Shown piece by piece: positions 50,094 through 59,047 of a stretch of DNA of 64,000 nt. Below the pieces are notes generated by a model, which was not told where the DNA came from, ran no database searches, and worked only from the letters and a program-made list of their open reading frames with translations. Position 1 is the stretch's first letter, and the number at the start of each line of letters is the position of its first letter. The translations under genes and the position numbers were made by a program. This stretch comes from an uncultured Muribaculaceae bacterium (GTDB lineage: Bacteria > Bacteroidota > Bacteroidia > Bacteroidales > Muribaculaceae). The DNA is taken from NCBI GenBank assembly GCA_910579995.1, contig CAJTWH010000015.1, positions 16,238 to 80,237 of the forward strand. Reading direction: 5' to 3'.

Positions 50094-50921
50094 ATGGTCA
50101 CAGCTTCTATTGTCGTGCATAATACACCTCCGGCTCAGTTGCAGAAGGCTCTCGAATGTCTGCTGCGATACCGGTTTCATGCGGTGTATGTGATCGACAA
50201 CAGCCCTTCCGACTCCCTGAAACATTCATGCCCGCCGGCTGTGATATACCACCATGTAGAGAATAGAGGCTTCGGGGCAGGCCACAACATCGCCATTGCC
50301 GAGGCGCTCGCCATTGGCTCTCAATTCCATCTGGTAATGAACGCCGATGTCTGCTGGGAGGGCGACATAATAACTTCCCTTGTCGCTTACATGAAAGACA
50401 ATGCGGATGTCGGCATGGTAATGCCCAAGGTTTACTACCCCGACGGTGCTCTTCAATACGCCTGCCGTATGTTGCCCACGCCATACGATTTGTTTGCAAA
50501 GCGCTTCCTGCCACCGTCTTTGACCCGCCGCCGGATGGAGCGCTACCTCCTTGCAGACCACGACCATGATTTCCCGCTGAATTGCCCATATCTGTTGGGG
50601 AGCTTCCTCTTCTTCCGGACTGCAGCTTTGCGCGACGCCGGGCTATTCGACGAGCGTTTCTTCATGTATCCCGAAGACATCGACATCACCCGACGTATCC
50701 ACCGCAAATGGAAAACTATGTATTGGCCCGGAGTCAGCATAATACACGAACATGCGGCAGCTTCGCGAAAAAGCCGCCGCATGCTGTGGATTCATATCAC
50801 CAATATGATACGTTATTTCAACAAATGGGGTTGGCTCTTCGATAGCGAGCGCCGCCGCGTCAACCACATTCTTCGCGCTTCAATCACTCCGGCCACAAAG
50901 CCGCAGAACGGACGCGGATAA
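50094..50921 (+). CDS. Glycosyltransferase family 2 (rhamnosyltransferase-like)
   Basis: 275 residues. WbbL-type GT2: TASIVVHNTPPAQLQKALEC, VIDNSPSDSLK, NRGFGAGHNIAIAEAL, the metal motif NADV in HLVMNADVCWEG, VGMVMPKVYYPDGALQYACR, GSFLFFRTAALRDAGLFDERFFMYPEDIDITRRIHR. Relatives transfer rhamnose or similar sugars in O-antigen or cell-surface glycans. It starts 11 bases after the tRNA terminator and has no clear promoter of its own. The stop directly abuts the minus-strand U32 gene. Confidence 0.9.
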   Translation: MVTASIVVHNTPPAQLQKALECLLRYRFHAVYVIDNSPSDSLKHSCPPAVIYHHVENRGFGAGHNIAIAEALAIGSQFHLVMNADVCWEGDIITSLVAYMKDNADVGMVMPKVYYPDGALQYACRMLPTPYDLFAKRFLPPSLTRRRMERYLLADHDHDFPLNCPYLLGSFLFFRTAALRDAGLFDERFFMYPEDIDITRRIHRKWKTMYWPGVSIIHEHAAASRKSRRMLWIHITNMIRYFNKWGWLFDSERRRVNHILRASITPATKPQNGRG

Positions 50922-52757
50922 TCACTCCACTTTTATCACATTCATGCCGCACCGGCGGCAATCGAAGTCGAGCCTATACTGCCCCGACTCATTGCGCAGA
51001 TACAGCGGCTGCGGCAGCTTGTCTGCACCTTTTTCGCGCAGGCAGGCTCCGAGTTCGCGGCGTATGCAGTAGCGGGTCTGCATTACCCGTATCTCCCCCT
51101 TTGGCAAATTTGTCTCCAACGCCTCTTGCTCTATCTTAGCGCCATGAGATTCATAAAATCGGCGCGAGAGACGGTTTGATACATTGTCGTGATAATCAAG
51201 CTTCATGCCGGCAAAAGAATCCTCGGCAAGAACCGATGGCTTGCGGCGGTCGTAGACATACCTTGCGGCCGCTACGCTGTCGAGCAATTCCAATGCGTCG
51301 CGACGAGCCTGCGTCAGTGTCGACGCGGCTACAAAGCGGTCGCCGAGGCGGTCGTCGGTACTCGCTATCTTATATATTGTATCTCCGGTCTTTTCAATCA
51401 CACGGCGGCGAGGCTCCGATTGGTCGCTGCGCGCCTGCTGGTATTCGCTGTCGGCTACCAATGTAGCACCACATCCGCGCTCGTCTTTCAGCTCCAAGCA
51501 TATACGCTTACCGTCAACCGCTGTGATCGCGACCTCCACATCAATAGTCCGGCGGCACGACGAATCCTTGCTGTCGAGAACATCGAAGAACGCCTTGTCG
51601 GTATTGCGGTAGAGTTTCATTCCCGGCGTTAGTTTTTCAGGCTCACTCGCAGGATAAAGTATGTTTCCTTCCGATTTATTGAGCCGGAAACCGTGATATT
51701 CTCCGTCCTTGTCAAAATATCCGAGACCGTCGCCATTGGCCAATTCGGTATTCAAGCGCGCCGCGAAACTGCGTCGGCGACGGTCGTAAGCTCCCGTCAC
51801 GACGCCAATCTCACAACCTGCCCACTTAGGGGTGTCAATCGACGCCATACGCCCTGGCTTGGTAAGGAAATACGAGGTATATCCGCGGTTGAATGTCCTC
51901 AGGAGGTCAGCCTCGAAAGCAGACGTGGAAGTTCCTTTTGAAGCACGGATATATGCCCTGTCCGACTCTTGGCAAATCTTGTCGAGCAATTCACTGTAGC
52001 GGCGCGTCACATTGGCCACGTAGCGGGCGTCTTTCAGACGTCCCTCTATTTTAAATGACGACGCTCCGGCTTCCACAAGCTCGTTGAGCGACAGACTCCG
52101 GTTAAGGTCGCGCAACGACAGATAATGCTTGCGCGGTGCTACCTGCCTGCCGGCACGGTCGACAAGTTCGTAAGGCAGTCGGCACATCTGCGGGCATGTT
52201 CCGCGGTTGGCACTGCGCCCCGTCGCCACAAATCCGGCCTGACAATCACCACTGTAGCTCACACATAATGCACCGTGCACAAAGACTTCCACCGGCACCC
52301 CGGCAGCCTCGGCACACGAGCGTATTTCATCGCAGGTAAATTCGCGAGGCAGCACAAGTTGCGAGAACCCGGCCTGCGCGAGCAGCCGCGCCTTCTCAGG
52401 TGTGCGGATATCACATTGCGTGCTGGCATGAAGTGCGATGGGTGGTAAATCCATCTCAAGATATGCCATATCCTGCACGATGAGTGCGTCTACACCCGCT
52501 GAATATAGCTGCCATACAAGTCTGCGCGCTTCATCAAGTTCTTTGTCGTAGAGTATCGTGTTCATCGTGACATACACTCTTGCCCTGAAGCGATGGGCGA
52601 AAGAGCATAGTCCGGCGATATCATCTACGCTGTTGCCGGCGGCGGCTCTGGCACCGAAAGCAGGAGCTCCGATATATACCGCGTCGGCTCCGGCAAGCAC
52701 GGCTATGCGCCCGACTTCGGCATTGCGTGCCGGCGACAGAAGCTCAAGAGTGCGCAT
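50922..52757 (-). CDS. Peptidase U32 family protein with C-terminal DUF3656-like part
   Basis: 611 residues from ATG 52757; an upstream ATG at 52781 would add eight residues and overlap the previous gene further. U32 core: TLELLSPARNAEVGRIAVLAGADAVYIG, ALHASTQCDIRTPEKARLLAQAG, VFVHGALCVSYSGDCQAG and RGTCPQMCRLPYEL, whose cysteines probably bind an iron-sulphur cluster. A last pair (DFDCRRCGMNVI) closes it. Relatives include RlhA and other RNA hydroxylation or ubiquinone hydroxylation factors, so protease activity is doubtful. Overlaps the PHP gene by 14 bases. Confidence 0.88.
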   Translation of the reverse strand: MRTLELLSPARNAEVGRIAVLAGADAVYIGAPAFGARAAAGNSVDDIAGLCSFAHRFRARVYVTMNTILYDKELDEARRLVWQLYSAGVDALIVQDMAYLEMDLPPIALHASTQCDIRTPEKARLLAQAGFSQLVLPREFTCDEIRSCAEAAGVPVEVFVHGALCVSYSGDCQAGFVATGRSANRGTCPQMCRLPYELVDRAGRQVAPRKHYLSLRDLNRSLSLNELVEAGASSFKIEGRLKDARYVANVTRRYSELLDKICQESDRAYIRASKGTSTSAFEADLLRTFNRGYTSYFLTKPGRMASIDTPKWAGCEIGVVTGAYDRRRRSFAARLNTELANGDGLGYFDKDGEYHGFRLNKSEGNILYPASEPEKLTPGMKLYRNTDKAFFDVLDSKDSSCRRTIDVEVAITAVDGKRICLELKDERGCGATLVADSEYQQARSDQSEPRRRVIEKTGDTIYKIASTDDRLGDRFVAASTLTQARRDALELLDSVAAARYVYDRRKPSVLAEDSFAGMKLDYHDNVSNRLSRRFYESHGAKIEQEALETNLPKGEIRVMQTRYCIRRELGACLREKGADKLPQPLYLRNESGQYRLDFDCRRCGMNVIKVE

Positions 52758-53568
52758 ATCCAAGTCGGTTAAGGATTTCAAATGCCTCGTCTCTTGACGC
52801 TGTTATGCGCTCAGGCTGGTGGGCGTCGCTGTTGACTATAAGGGTTATGCCGGCGTCGACAAGCGAAGGCAGATAGCGCTCGCCGGGAAAGAAGCGCCCG
52901 TGCGGCTCCCGGGCTTTTGTATTGATTTCCACAGTGCAACCGTGCGCCACGATAGACTCAATCATCTCCTCTACTCTGCTGCGGTAGAAACTGCTTTCTT
53001 CAATTCCCTCCGCATAGTAATTGGCATTCTGCCCCACCTTGTCAAAATGTCCGAGGATATCAAAACCGCCGGCCTCAATCATCGCGAGTGACTGGCGGTA
53101 ATATGTGTCCACTACATATTCTATGTCACCCCTGAAATATTCTTTCATCCTTCGTGAGAAGTTGTCGAAATGACCGTCGATGTCTACATATACACCCTCT
53201 TGCGAAGGAATGAAATGTACCGAGCCTATAGTGTAATCGAGCGGTAAGGTCTTGAAATATTCATTCGCCGGCCCCCATTCCGACCCAAGATAGTCGATTT
53301 CCATGGCGGCATAGAATTTACATGACTGAAGCTCAGGCAAGCTCTTAAGGCGGTTTACCTCGCTAAGATATCCATCTACATCCAAGGTAAGCATATTGCA
53401 TGGCGATGGAATCGGTATGGGGCTGTGGGGCGAGAATCCATAGTGCTTCATGCCCGCGGCCACTGCTGCCCATGCCATGGTTTCCATCGGAGCCCTGCCG
53501 TCGCAAAACTGCGTATGACTGTGAAAATTATAATCCCGTGTCCGTGATATTATTTCTTTAAAATCCAT
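52744..53568 (-). CDS. PHP-domain histidinol-phosphatase-like protein
   Basis: 274 residues. PHP metal-binding motifs: HSHTQFCDGRAPMETMAWAA, HYGFSPHSPIP, AMEIDYLG, IGSVHFI, DILGHFDKVGQ, VEINTKA and LIVNSDAHQPERI. It most resembles HisK-type histidinol phosphatases, which remove phosphate from L-histidinol phosphate, though no other his genes are near. Follows cstA on the minus strand with a 39-base gap; probably in the same transcript as floA and cstA. Confidence 0.85.
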   Translation of the reverse strand: MDFKEIISRTRDYNFHSHTQFCDGRAPMETMAWAAVAAGMKHYGFSPHSPIPIPSPCNMLTLDVDGYLSEVNRLKSLPELQSCKFYAAMEIDYLGSEWGPANEYFKTLPLDYTIGSVHFIPSQEGVYVDIDGHFDNFSRRMKEYFRGDIEYVVDTYYRQSLAMIEAGGFDILGHFDKVGQNANYYAEGIEESSFYRSRVEEMIESIVAHGCTVEINTKAREPHGRFFPGERYLPSLVDAGITLIVNSDAHQPERITASRDEAFEILNRLGYAHS

Positions 53569-53607
53569 AAATTTCTTCTTACCTCAAAAAAATTCCCGAA
53601 AACCCCG

Positions 53608-55047
53608 TCACTCACATCCTACACTCTTTACCCCTATCATACGATATCTTACAAACATCGCCATGCAAGCCACATCGGCGACAAAAGCCACCATAATCGC
53701 CTTGTCAAAGCCGAGACCGAAACCTTCAGGGCTCGGGGCGGTAAAAAGATAAGTTGTAACCACTGTTGTCATGAAGAGCGCCGGCACCATCGTCACGACA
53801 AATGCTCTGCCATGGCGGGCAAGATAAACCGTGGCTGCCCATAGCGTGAAAGCAGCCAACATCTGGTTGGTCCATGCAAAATAGCGCCACAGCACATCAA
53901 AATCAAGCATCATCAACGCAAATGTGCAGACAAACACCGGAACCGACACCAACAGACGACGCAAAAGCTTGCTCTGGTCTATCTTCAGCATGTCGGCGAC
54001 AATCAGGCGTGCCGACCGCAGGGCCGTATCTCCGGTGGTGATAGGGGCGGCCACAACACCCAATATCGCCACTACGCCGCCCACGACTCCAAGCCACGAC
54101 ACCGAGATGTCATGAACAAGGTCGCCGGCTGTATGCGAGCCCATATATTCCTGCAGGCCTTCATAGCCCCCGGTAAAGGAAATTGCGGCAGCCGCCCATA
54201 TAAGGGCAACCATACCCTCGGCAACCATGGCTCCGTAGAATACCTGCCGAGCAAGGCGTTCGTTCTTAAGACATCGCGCCATCATCGGCGACTGCGTGGC
54301 ATGGAAACCCGAAATCGCTCCGCAAGCTATACTCACAAACATCATCGGGAAAAGAGGATGTGAGTCGGCTGCCGGATGTCGCGACTGAAGTCCTTCAGCA
54401 AAACCATCGGGGATCGCATGGCCGCCAAAGATAAGTGCCGTCAGGAGCCCGGCGGCCATAAAGAGCAGCGCGAAACCGAAAATCGGATAAAAGCGTCCTA
54501 TCAGTTTGTCGATAGGCAAAAGAGTGGCGGCGATATAATATACGAATATCACACTTATCCAGAATCCGAGTCCTGCCCAAGAGGGTGTCATGTTGGCAAG
54601 GAGTCCGGCCGGCGTAAGCACAAACACAGCACCTACAAGCACGAGCAGCACTACCGATACCACACGCATGATCTGCTTCACAACCGGGCCGAGTTCGCGT
54701 CCTACAAGCTCAGGCAAGGATTCGCCTCCCGAACGGACCGACATCATCGCCGAGATGAAATCATGCACGGCACCGCCCAAGATTGTACCTGCGACAATCC
54801 ATATAAACGCCGCCGGGCCGAACATCACGCCCATTATGGCACCGAAAATCGGGCCGAGACCCGCGATATTGAGAAACTGTATGAGAAACACCCGCCAAGT
54901 AGGCATTTCCACAAAATCGACTCCGTCGGCACGTGTCTGTGCAGGCATAAGGCGCTTGGGGTCAACCCCAAACACTTTCTCTATAAGCCAACCGTAGAGG
55001 GCATAGCCCCCTACGAGTATGGCAAGTGATACAAGAAGAGTCGTCAT
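53608..55047 (-). CDS. cstA: Carbon starvation protein CstA family transporter
   Basis: 479 residues, about 14 membrane helices; the short Bacteroidetes-type form (E. coli CstA is near 700). Marks: FLIQFLNIAGLGPIFGAIMG, IVAGTILGGAVHDFISAMMSVRSGG, SPMMARCLKNERLARQVFYGAMVAEG and TTGDTALRSARLIVADML. Members import pyruvate or peptides when carbon is scarce. Its start overlaps the stop of floA by four bases (ATGA), so the flotillin-like protein and the transporter are made together. Confidence 0.92.
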   Translation of the reverse strand: MTTLLVSLAILVGGYALYGWLIEKVFGVDPKRLMPAQTRADGVDFVEMPTWRVFLIQFLNIAGLGPIFGAIMGVMFGPAAFIWIVAGTILGGAVHDFISAMMSVRSGGESLPELVGRELGPVVKQIMRVVSVVLLVLVGAVFVLTPAGLLANMTPSWAGLGFWISVIFVYYIAATLLPIDKLIGRFYPIFGFALLFMAAGLLTALIFGGHAIPDGFAEGLQSRHPAADSHPLFPMMFVSIACGAISGFHATQSPMMARCLKNERLARQVFYGAMVAEGMVALIWAAAAISFTGGYEGLQEYMGSHTAGDLVHDISVSWLGVVGGVVAILGVVAAPITTGDTALRSARLIVADMLKIDQSKLLRRLLVSVPVFVCTFALMMLDFDVLWRYFAWTNQMLAAFTLWAATVYLARHGRAFVVTMVPALFMTTVVTTYLFTAPSPEGFGLGFDKAIMVAFVADVACMAMFVRYRMIGVKSVGCE

Positions 55048-56027
55048 TGACGTATCTCAGGCGTAGATGTCGGGCTATGGCCTATCGTCTGACGCATGGT
55101 GGTGTCGGCCTCCATATTCTTCATCCGATAGTAATCCATAATACCGAGATTGCCACTGAGGAATGCCTGTGCCATTGCCTTGGGAAGCTCACATTCGGCT
55201 TCGATAACCTTGGCGCGGGCTTCCTGCGCGAGAGCTTTCATTTCCTGCTCGCGGGCGATAGCCATGGCACGGCGCTCTTCGGCCTTGGCCTGAGCGATGT
55301 TCTTGTCGGCATTGGCTTGGTCAATCTGAAGGGCTGCACCGATGTTACGGCCTATATCGATATCGGCAATGTCGATAGAGAGTATCTCGAAAGCAGTGCC
55401 CGAGTCAAGGCCTTTGCGGAGAACAAGCTTCGATATAGAGTCAGGATTCTCAAGTACCTGCTTATGGCTTTCCGACGAACCGATCGACGACACTATGCCC
55501 TCACCCACACGGGCAAGCACGGTATCTTCGCCTGCACCGCCAACGAGCTGGCGTATATTGGCGCGGACTGTCACACGGGCTTTGGCGATAAGCTGGATAC
55601 CGTCTTTGGCAACAGCGGTCACCGGAGGAGTATCGATAACTTTGGGATTCACGCTCATCTGCACGGCTTGGAACACATCGCGGCCGGCAAGGTCGATGGC
55701 GGTGGCCATTTTGAAACCGAGGTCAATATTAGCTTTAGACGCCGACACGAGCGCATGAACCACACGCTCTACATTACCGCCGGCAAGATAGTGTGCCTCA
55801 AGATCATCTCGGGTCACATCATGCAGGCCGGCCTTGTGAGCTTCGATAAGAGCCCTTACTATAACACTTGCAGGAACCTGACGGATACGCATGAGCACAA
55901 GCTGCATGAGCGAGATCTTAACGCCGCTTACGCGGGCCGATATCCACAGGAAGAACGGACAATAATAGAAGAAGACTATCAGTACTACAATGGCAAGTAC
56001 GATAACCAAGACTACTGTTAATTTCAT
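55044..56027 (-). CDS. floA: Flotillin-like protein FloA
   Basis: 327 residues. N-terminal membrane hairpin (VVLVIVLAIVVLIVFFYYCPFF), then the UPF0365/FloA SPFH-like domain (VIVRALIEAHKAGLHDVTRDDLEAHYLAGGNVERVVHALVSASKAN) and the Glu/Ala-rich coiled tail (AQAKAEERRAMAIAREQEMKALAQEARAKVIEAECELPKAMAQAF). It scaffolds membrane microdomains. Usually next to NfeD-type partners; here the partner is CstA. Intercistronic repeat copy B lies just upstream. Confidence 0.95.
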   Translation of the reverse strand: MKLTVVLVIVLAIVVLIVFFYYCPFFLWISARVSGVKISLMQLVLMRIRQVPASVIVRALIEAHKAGLHDVTRDDLEAHYLAGGNVERVVHALVSASKANIDLGFKMATAIDLAGRDVFQAVQMSVNPKVIDTPPVTAVAKDGIQLIAKARVTVRANIRQLVGGAGEDTVLARVGEGIVSSIGSSESHKQVLENPDSISKLVLRKGLDSGTAFEILSIDIADIDIGRNIGAALQIDQANADKNIAQAKAEERRAMAIAREQEMKALAQEARAKVIEAECELPKAMAQAFLSGNLGIMDYYRMKNMEADTTMRQTIGHSPTSTPEIRQ

Positions 56028-56060
56028 ATAGTTAGGATTAGCTGATTAATTCATCTGTTT

Positions 56061-56205
56061 AAGTTTCGCAAGCGAAACTCGTTTATTTTGAGTTTAAGGA
56101 GTTTAGATATTCCTCGGTAAAAGTAAACCATTTAAACTTTATAAACTGCGCTGAAAGCGCTCTAAACCTCAAGTTTTCTAGTTGCAAGGCAACTTGCGAA
56201 ACTTG
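56061..56205 (-). repeat. Intercistronic hairpin repeat, copy B (with an extra hairpin)
   Basis: Core 56061-56170. The hairpin AGTTTCGCAAGCGAAACT (56062-56079) is perfect; then GTTTATTTTGAGTTTAA and GCGCTGAAAGCGC (56148-56160). An extra hairpin AGTTGC/GCAACT (56180-56185 with 56189-56194) follows. Compared with copy C, one pair of the first hairpin is T-A here and C-G there. Lies between the TPR/PD40 gene and floA. Confidence 0.85.
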
Positions 56206-56208
56206 AAA

Positions 56209-57633
56209 TCATCTGTTTTTCTCAAGCCTTACAGCATTGTTGACCTGCGAGGCATAACGACGGCGCAAAGTTTCGGTCTCACGCTCGCTGTCGAGAATCT
56301 GCGCACCGACATCGCGCGCGCCCTTGCGGTATCTTTCACGCATCTCGTCCTCGGCTGCAAGGTGCTTGTCGAGATTGAGTTTTGTGGCCAGAGCCTCAAG
56401 CATGGCGCTGCGGGCCTGTTTGTTGGTAAAATCGGCAAGCGTGGTATAGATCTTCCCGTTGCCCATATCGAGCGCGAAAAGCTGGGGAGCGGTGTCTACC
56501 ACCTGCGTCTGCTGCGGCAATTTTCCGGCAAGCAGTTGGCTGTAGTCCACTCCTTGGCGACGGGTCAATGCTATATTGTCAAGTTTGGCAAGGGAGGCCA
56601 GATTGGGGTCGTCGCTGTCGGCATTGACGCGCATGGCCGACGGTGCAAAGACATATACAGTCACCTTTCCGGGAATTTGGTTGCGGTCAGTGGCAAACCA
56701 ACCGAGACCCGAGGTTTCGTCGATTGCCAGCATAAAGTCGTTATATGGTGAATTGTACGGCATACCCATATTCTGGGGCTGATAGTATGCACCGTCCTCA
56801 TTCTCGTTGCGGCGGGTCATGAATATATCGTAGCCGCCGAGTGAATTCTCGCCATCCGAGGCGTAATACAGCGTGACGCCATCGGGCATAAGAAACGGGA
56901 ATTTTGCATTACCGCCTCCGGCAAGACTCTCGTCGAGCATGCGGGTATGATCAAGTGTGCCGTCATCAAGTATATTGGCGCCAAAAAGATTGAACACTTC
57001 TGATGAATCCGAGGCAGCCCAAAGCAGCTCACTATTGTTCTGAGGTATATAGGCAAGCGACAGGCTTCGGGCCTTGCGACCCGCGCCGGCACGCTGCACA
57101 GCCTCCGGCGGCAAGATACGGCCGGCGGCTTCCGACAGGCGATATACCTTGAAGAAATCAGCGCTGTCTACACTTATAGAGTCGAGTATCTCTATTTTTT
57201 CTACACGCTCAAGCATATTGCGCATTCTCACCGCACGCCCCTGTAGTTCCGTAAGCTCGTCAGGCACTGCCTTTTTCGCTTTTTTCAGGGCGGCCTCCCA
57301 ATCGTCGATATAGTCGGCGGCCTCGTCGGCAAGATAATTGTCGAGGGCGCCGATGGCGAGAAGACGCGACGCTTCTGCCACACCGCGGCTCTGTGCCTGC
57401 TCAAGATATTTGCGGGCTTGACCGTAATCACCCATGGCATAGAGCGACGCACCGAGATAATAGTTCACCGTCCCATCTTTAGGTTTGCTCTTTATCAGCT
57501 TGCGCAAAGTCTCTATCGCTCCGGTATAATCCCCTTCACGATACATGCGTTTGGCATCATCGACCGGTGCGCCGCAGAGGCTCACAGCGACCATCGTCGC
57601 ACCAAGCAGAGTATATATCCTTTTTAATTTCAT
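56209..57633 (-). CDS. TPR plus PD40/TolB-like propeller envelope protein
   Basis: 474 residues with an N-terminal signal. Residues about 24-110 form TPRs (AKRMYREGDYTGAIETLRKLI, GDYGQARKYLEQA). The middle contains beta-propeller units (GNAKFPFLMPDGVTLYYASDGENSLGGYDIFM, YNDFMLAIDETSGLGWFATDR) as in the OmpA-PD40 proteins of Bacteroidetes, but the C-terminal OmpA domain is replaced by a charged helix (EDEMRERYRKGARDVG). Probably periplasmic, in envelope assembly or gliding-type surface systems; function not established. Confidence 0.8.
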   Translation of the reverse strand: MKLKRIYTLLGATMVAVSLCGAPVDDAKRMYREGDYTGAIETLRKLIKSKPKDGTVNYYLGASLYAMGDYGQARKYLEQAQSRGVAEASRLLAIGALDNYLADEAADYIDDWEAALKKAKKAVPDELTELQGRAVRMRNMLERVEKIEILDSISVDSADFFKVYRLSEAAGRILPPEAVQRAGAGRKARSLSLAYIPQNNSELLWAASDSSEVFNLFGANILDDGTLDHTRMLDESLAGGGNAKFPFLMPDGVTLYYASDGENSLGGYDIFMTRRNENEDGAYYQPQNMGMPYNSPYNDFMLAIDETSGLGWFATDRNQIPGKVTVYVFAPSAMRVNADSDDPNLASLAKLDNIALTRRQGVDYSQLLAGKLPQQTQVVDTAPQLFALDMGNGKIYTTLADFTNKQARSAMLEALATKLNLDKHLAAEDEMRERYRKGARDVGAQILDSERETETLRRRYASQVNNAVRLEKNR

Positions 57634-57720
57634 AGCTTACATTTTCTCTGCGAATTTACGCATTTTTTCGCCCGATTGCAAGCAAAAGCCCATTTTTCTT
57701 TCCTTTTGAAGCTATAATAT

Positions 57721-57752
57721 TTTGCAATATTGAGGCAAAACAATTACCTTTG
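57721..57752 (+). promoter_or_regulatory. Promoter of the 57774-60295 genes
   Basis: TTTG at 57721-57724 and TACCTTTG at 57745-57752 with 20 bases between. The ATG at 57774 lies 21 bases after the -7 box. Confidence 0.75.
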
Positions 57753-57773
57753 CAATCTGAAACTTTAATTCTT

Positions 57774-58154
57774 ATGACCGAAGACGATATCAAAAAGCTG
57801 CGTCGCGATCCCGACGGACTTTTATCTTACGAATATCTCGCCAACCATATCGGCGAATGTGGCCCTGATGAAATCGACAGCATTATCGACAACATGAGCC
57901 GCGTCGACCTCTCCGGCCAATTTCTGGCCAGCGCCGCCCGATATCTCAATGCCATAGACCCTCAGGGTTATGAACCGGCAATACGCACTCTCGTGGCCGG
58001 TGCCATCGACAAAGACCGCGAGCACAAGTATCTGCCCGACCTTTTGCAAGGGCTCTATGGTGCTGACTATGAGGTACGGGCGAAAGAGCTGATTGCCGCT
58101 GACGATAATTTCCGCCGTATCTACAAGCGACTCTTCCCCACAACTGTAATCTGA
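57774..58154 (+). CDS. Small helical protein, unknown function
   Basis: 126 residues from ATG 57774; an upstream TTG in the promoter was rejected. Helical, acidic protein (EDDIKKLRRDPDGLLSYEYL, EIDSIIDNMSRVDL, EPAIRTLVAGAIDKDREHKYL) that may be a HEAT-like or adaptor protein. No signal peptide. Seven bases separate it from the cyclophilin gene, and the promoter serves both. Confidence 0.65.
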   Translation: MTEDDIKKLRRDPDGLLSYEYLANHIGECGPDEIDSIIDNMSRVDLSGQFLASAARYLNAIDPQGYEPAIRTLVAGAIDKDREHKYLPDLLQGLYGADYEVRAKELIAADDNFRRIYKRLFPTTVI

Positions 58155-58161
58155 CATTTTC

Positions 58162-59046
58162 ATGACAAACTTCTTTACTCGCGCCTTCACTATCGGCGCG
58201 ATGTGTTTTGCCGCCATTGCCTGCCACTCTGAGGCTGCTGCCGGCGGTGACAATAATTCTAAAACTGACATGGACAATACACAGGCAACTGACACGGCTT
58301 CGGTGCGCGTGGAAGTTGAAACTACAGAGGGTAACTTCACCGTAATGCTCTACGGCGATACCCCCAAGCACCGCGACAATTTCGTAAAACTCGCCCGAGA
58401 GGGATATTACAACGGCACTCTCTTCCACCGCGTCATCAAAGATTTTATGATTCAGGCCGGTGACCCCGATTCTAAAAATGCCCCCGCCGGAAAAGCTCTC
58501 GGCTCAGGTGGCCCCGATTATAAAATCGACGCTGAAATCGTTTTCCCCAAGCATTTCCATAAGCGCTATACCCTTGCCGCCGCACGTCAGGGCGATCAGG
58601 TCAACCCAATGCGCCAGTCATCAGGCTCGCAATTCTATGTTGTAACCGGCACCAAACTCGACACCGCTCAGGTGGCCGGCCTCGAACAGCGCCTTAAGAT
58701 GAGCCGCATGCAGAAAGCATTCAACGACCTCGCCATGGAGCACCGCGACAGCATTCGCCAAATGCAAATGCGTGGCGACCGCGAGGGACTGAAAGCTCTC
58801 CAAGATACTCTCGTGGCGCAAGTTGAGGCTCAGGCTGCAAACGACACCACTCCCGCTCTGACTCCCGAGATGAAAGAAGCATACACCACTGTCGGCGGCG
58901 CACCTCATCTCGATGGCGACTATACTGTTTTCGGTGAAGTTATCAGCGGCTTCGACACCATCGACCGTATCGAGAAAGCCGAGACCGACGGACGCGACCG
59001 TCCCAAAGAAGACGTCCGTATCATCGCAATGAAAGTGCTTCAGTAA
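58162..59046 (+). CDS. Cyclophilin-type peptidyl-prolyl isomerase, lipoprotein
   Basis: 294 residues. Lipobox ending AAIAC (Cys21). Cyclophilin motifs: GNFTVMLYGDTPKHRDNFVKLAREGYYNGTLFHRVIKDFMIQAGDP and QSSGSQFYVVTG, then an inserted charged helical stretch (about residues 175-230: RMQKAFNDLAMEHRDSIRQM) before the last strand (GDYTVFGEVISGFDTIDRIE). It catalyses proline isomerisation for folding in the periplasm or at the outer membrane. The insert is longer than in typical PpiA. Confidence 0.9.
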   Translation: MTNFFTRAFTIGAMCFAAIACHSEAAAGGDNNSKTDMDNTQATDTASVRVEVETTEGNFTVMLYGDTPKHRDNFVKLAREGYYNGTLFHRVIKDFMIQAGDPDSKNAPAGKALGSGGPDYKIDAEIVFPKHFHKRYTLAAARQGDQVNPMRQSSGSQFYVVTGTKLDTAQVAGLEQRLKMSRMQKAFNDLAMEHRDSIRQMQMRGDREGLKALQDTLVAQVEAQAANDTTPALTPEMKEAYTTVGGAPHLDGDYTVFGEVISGFDTIDRIEKAETDGRDRPKEDVRIIAMKVLQ

Positions 59047-59047
59047 A

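Noticed and set aside
50094..50921. Genomic island inserted at tRNA-His
   Set aside because: No integrase and no duplicated tRNA 3' end were found within the following sequence.
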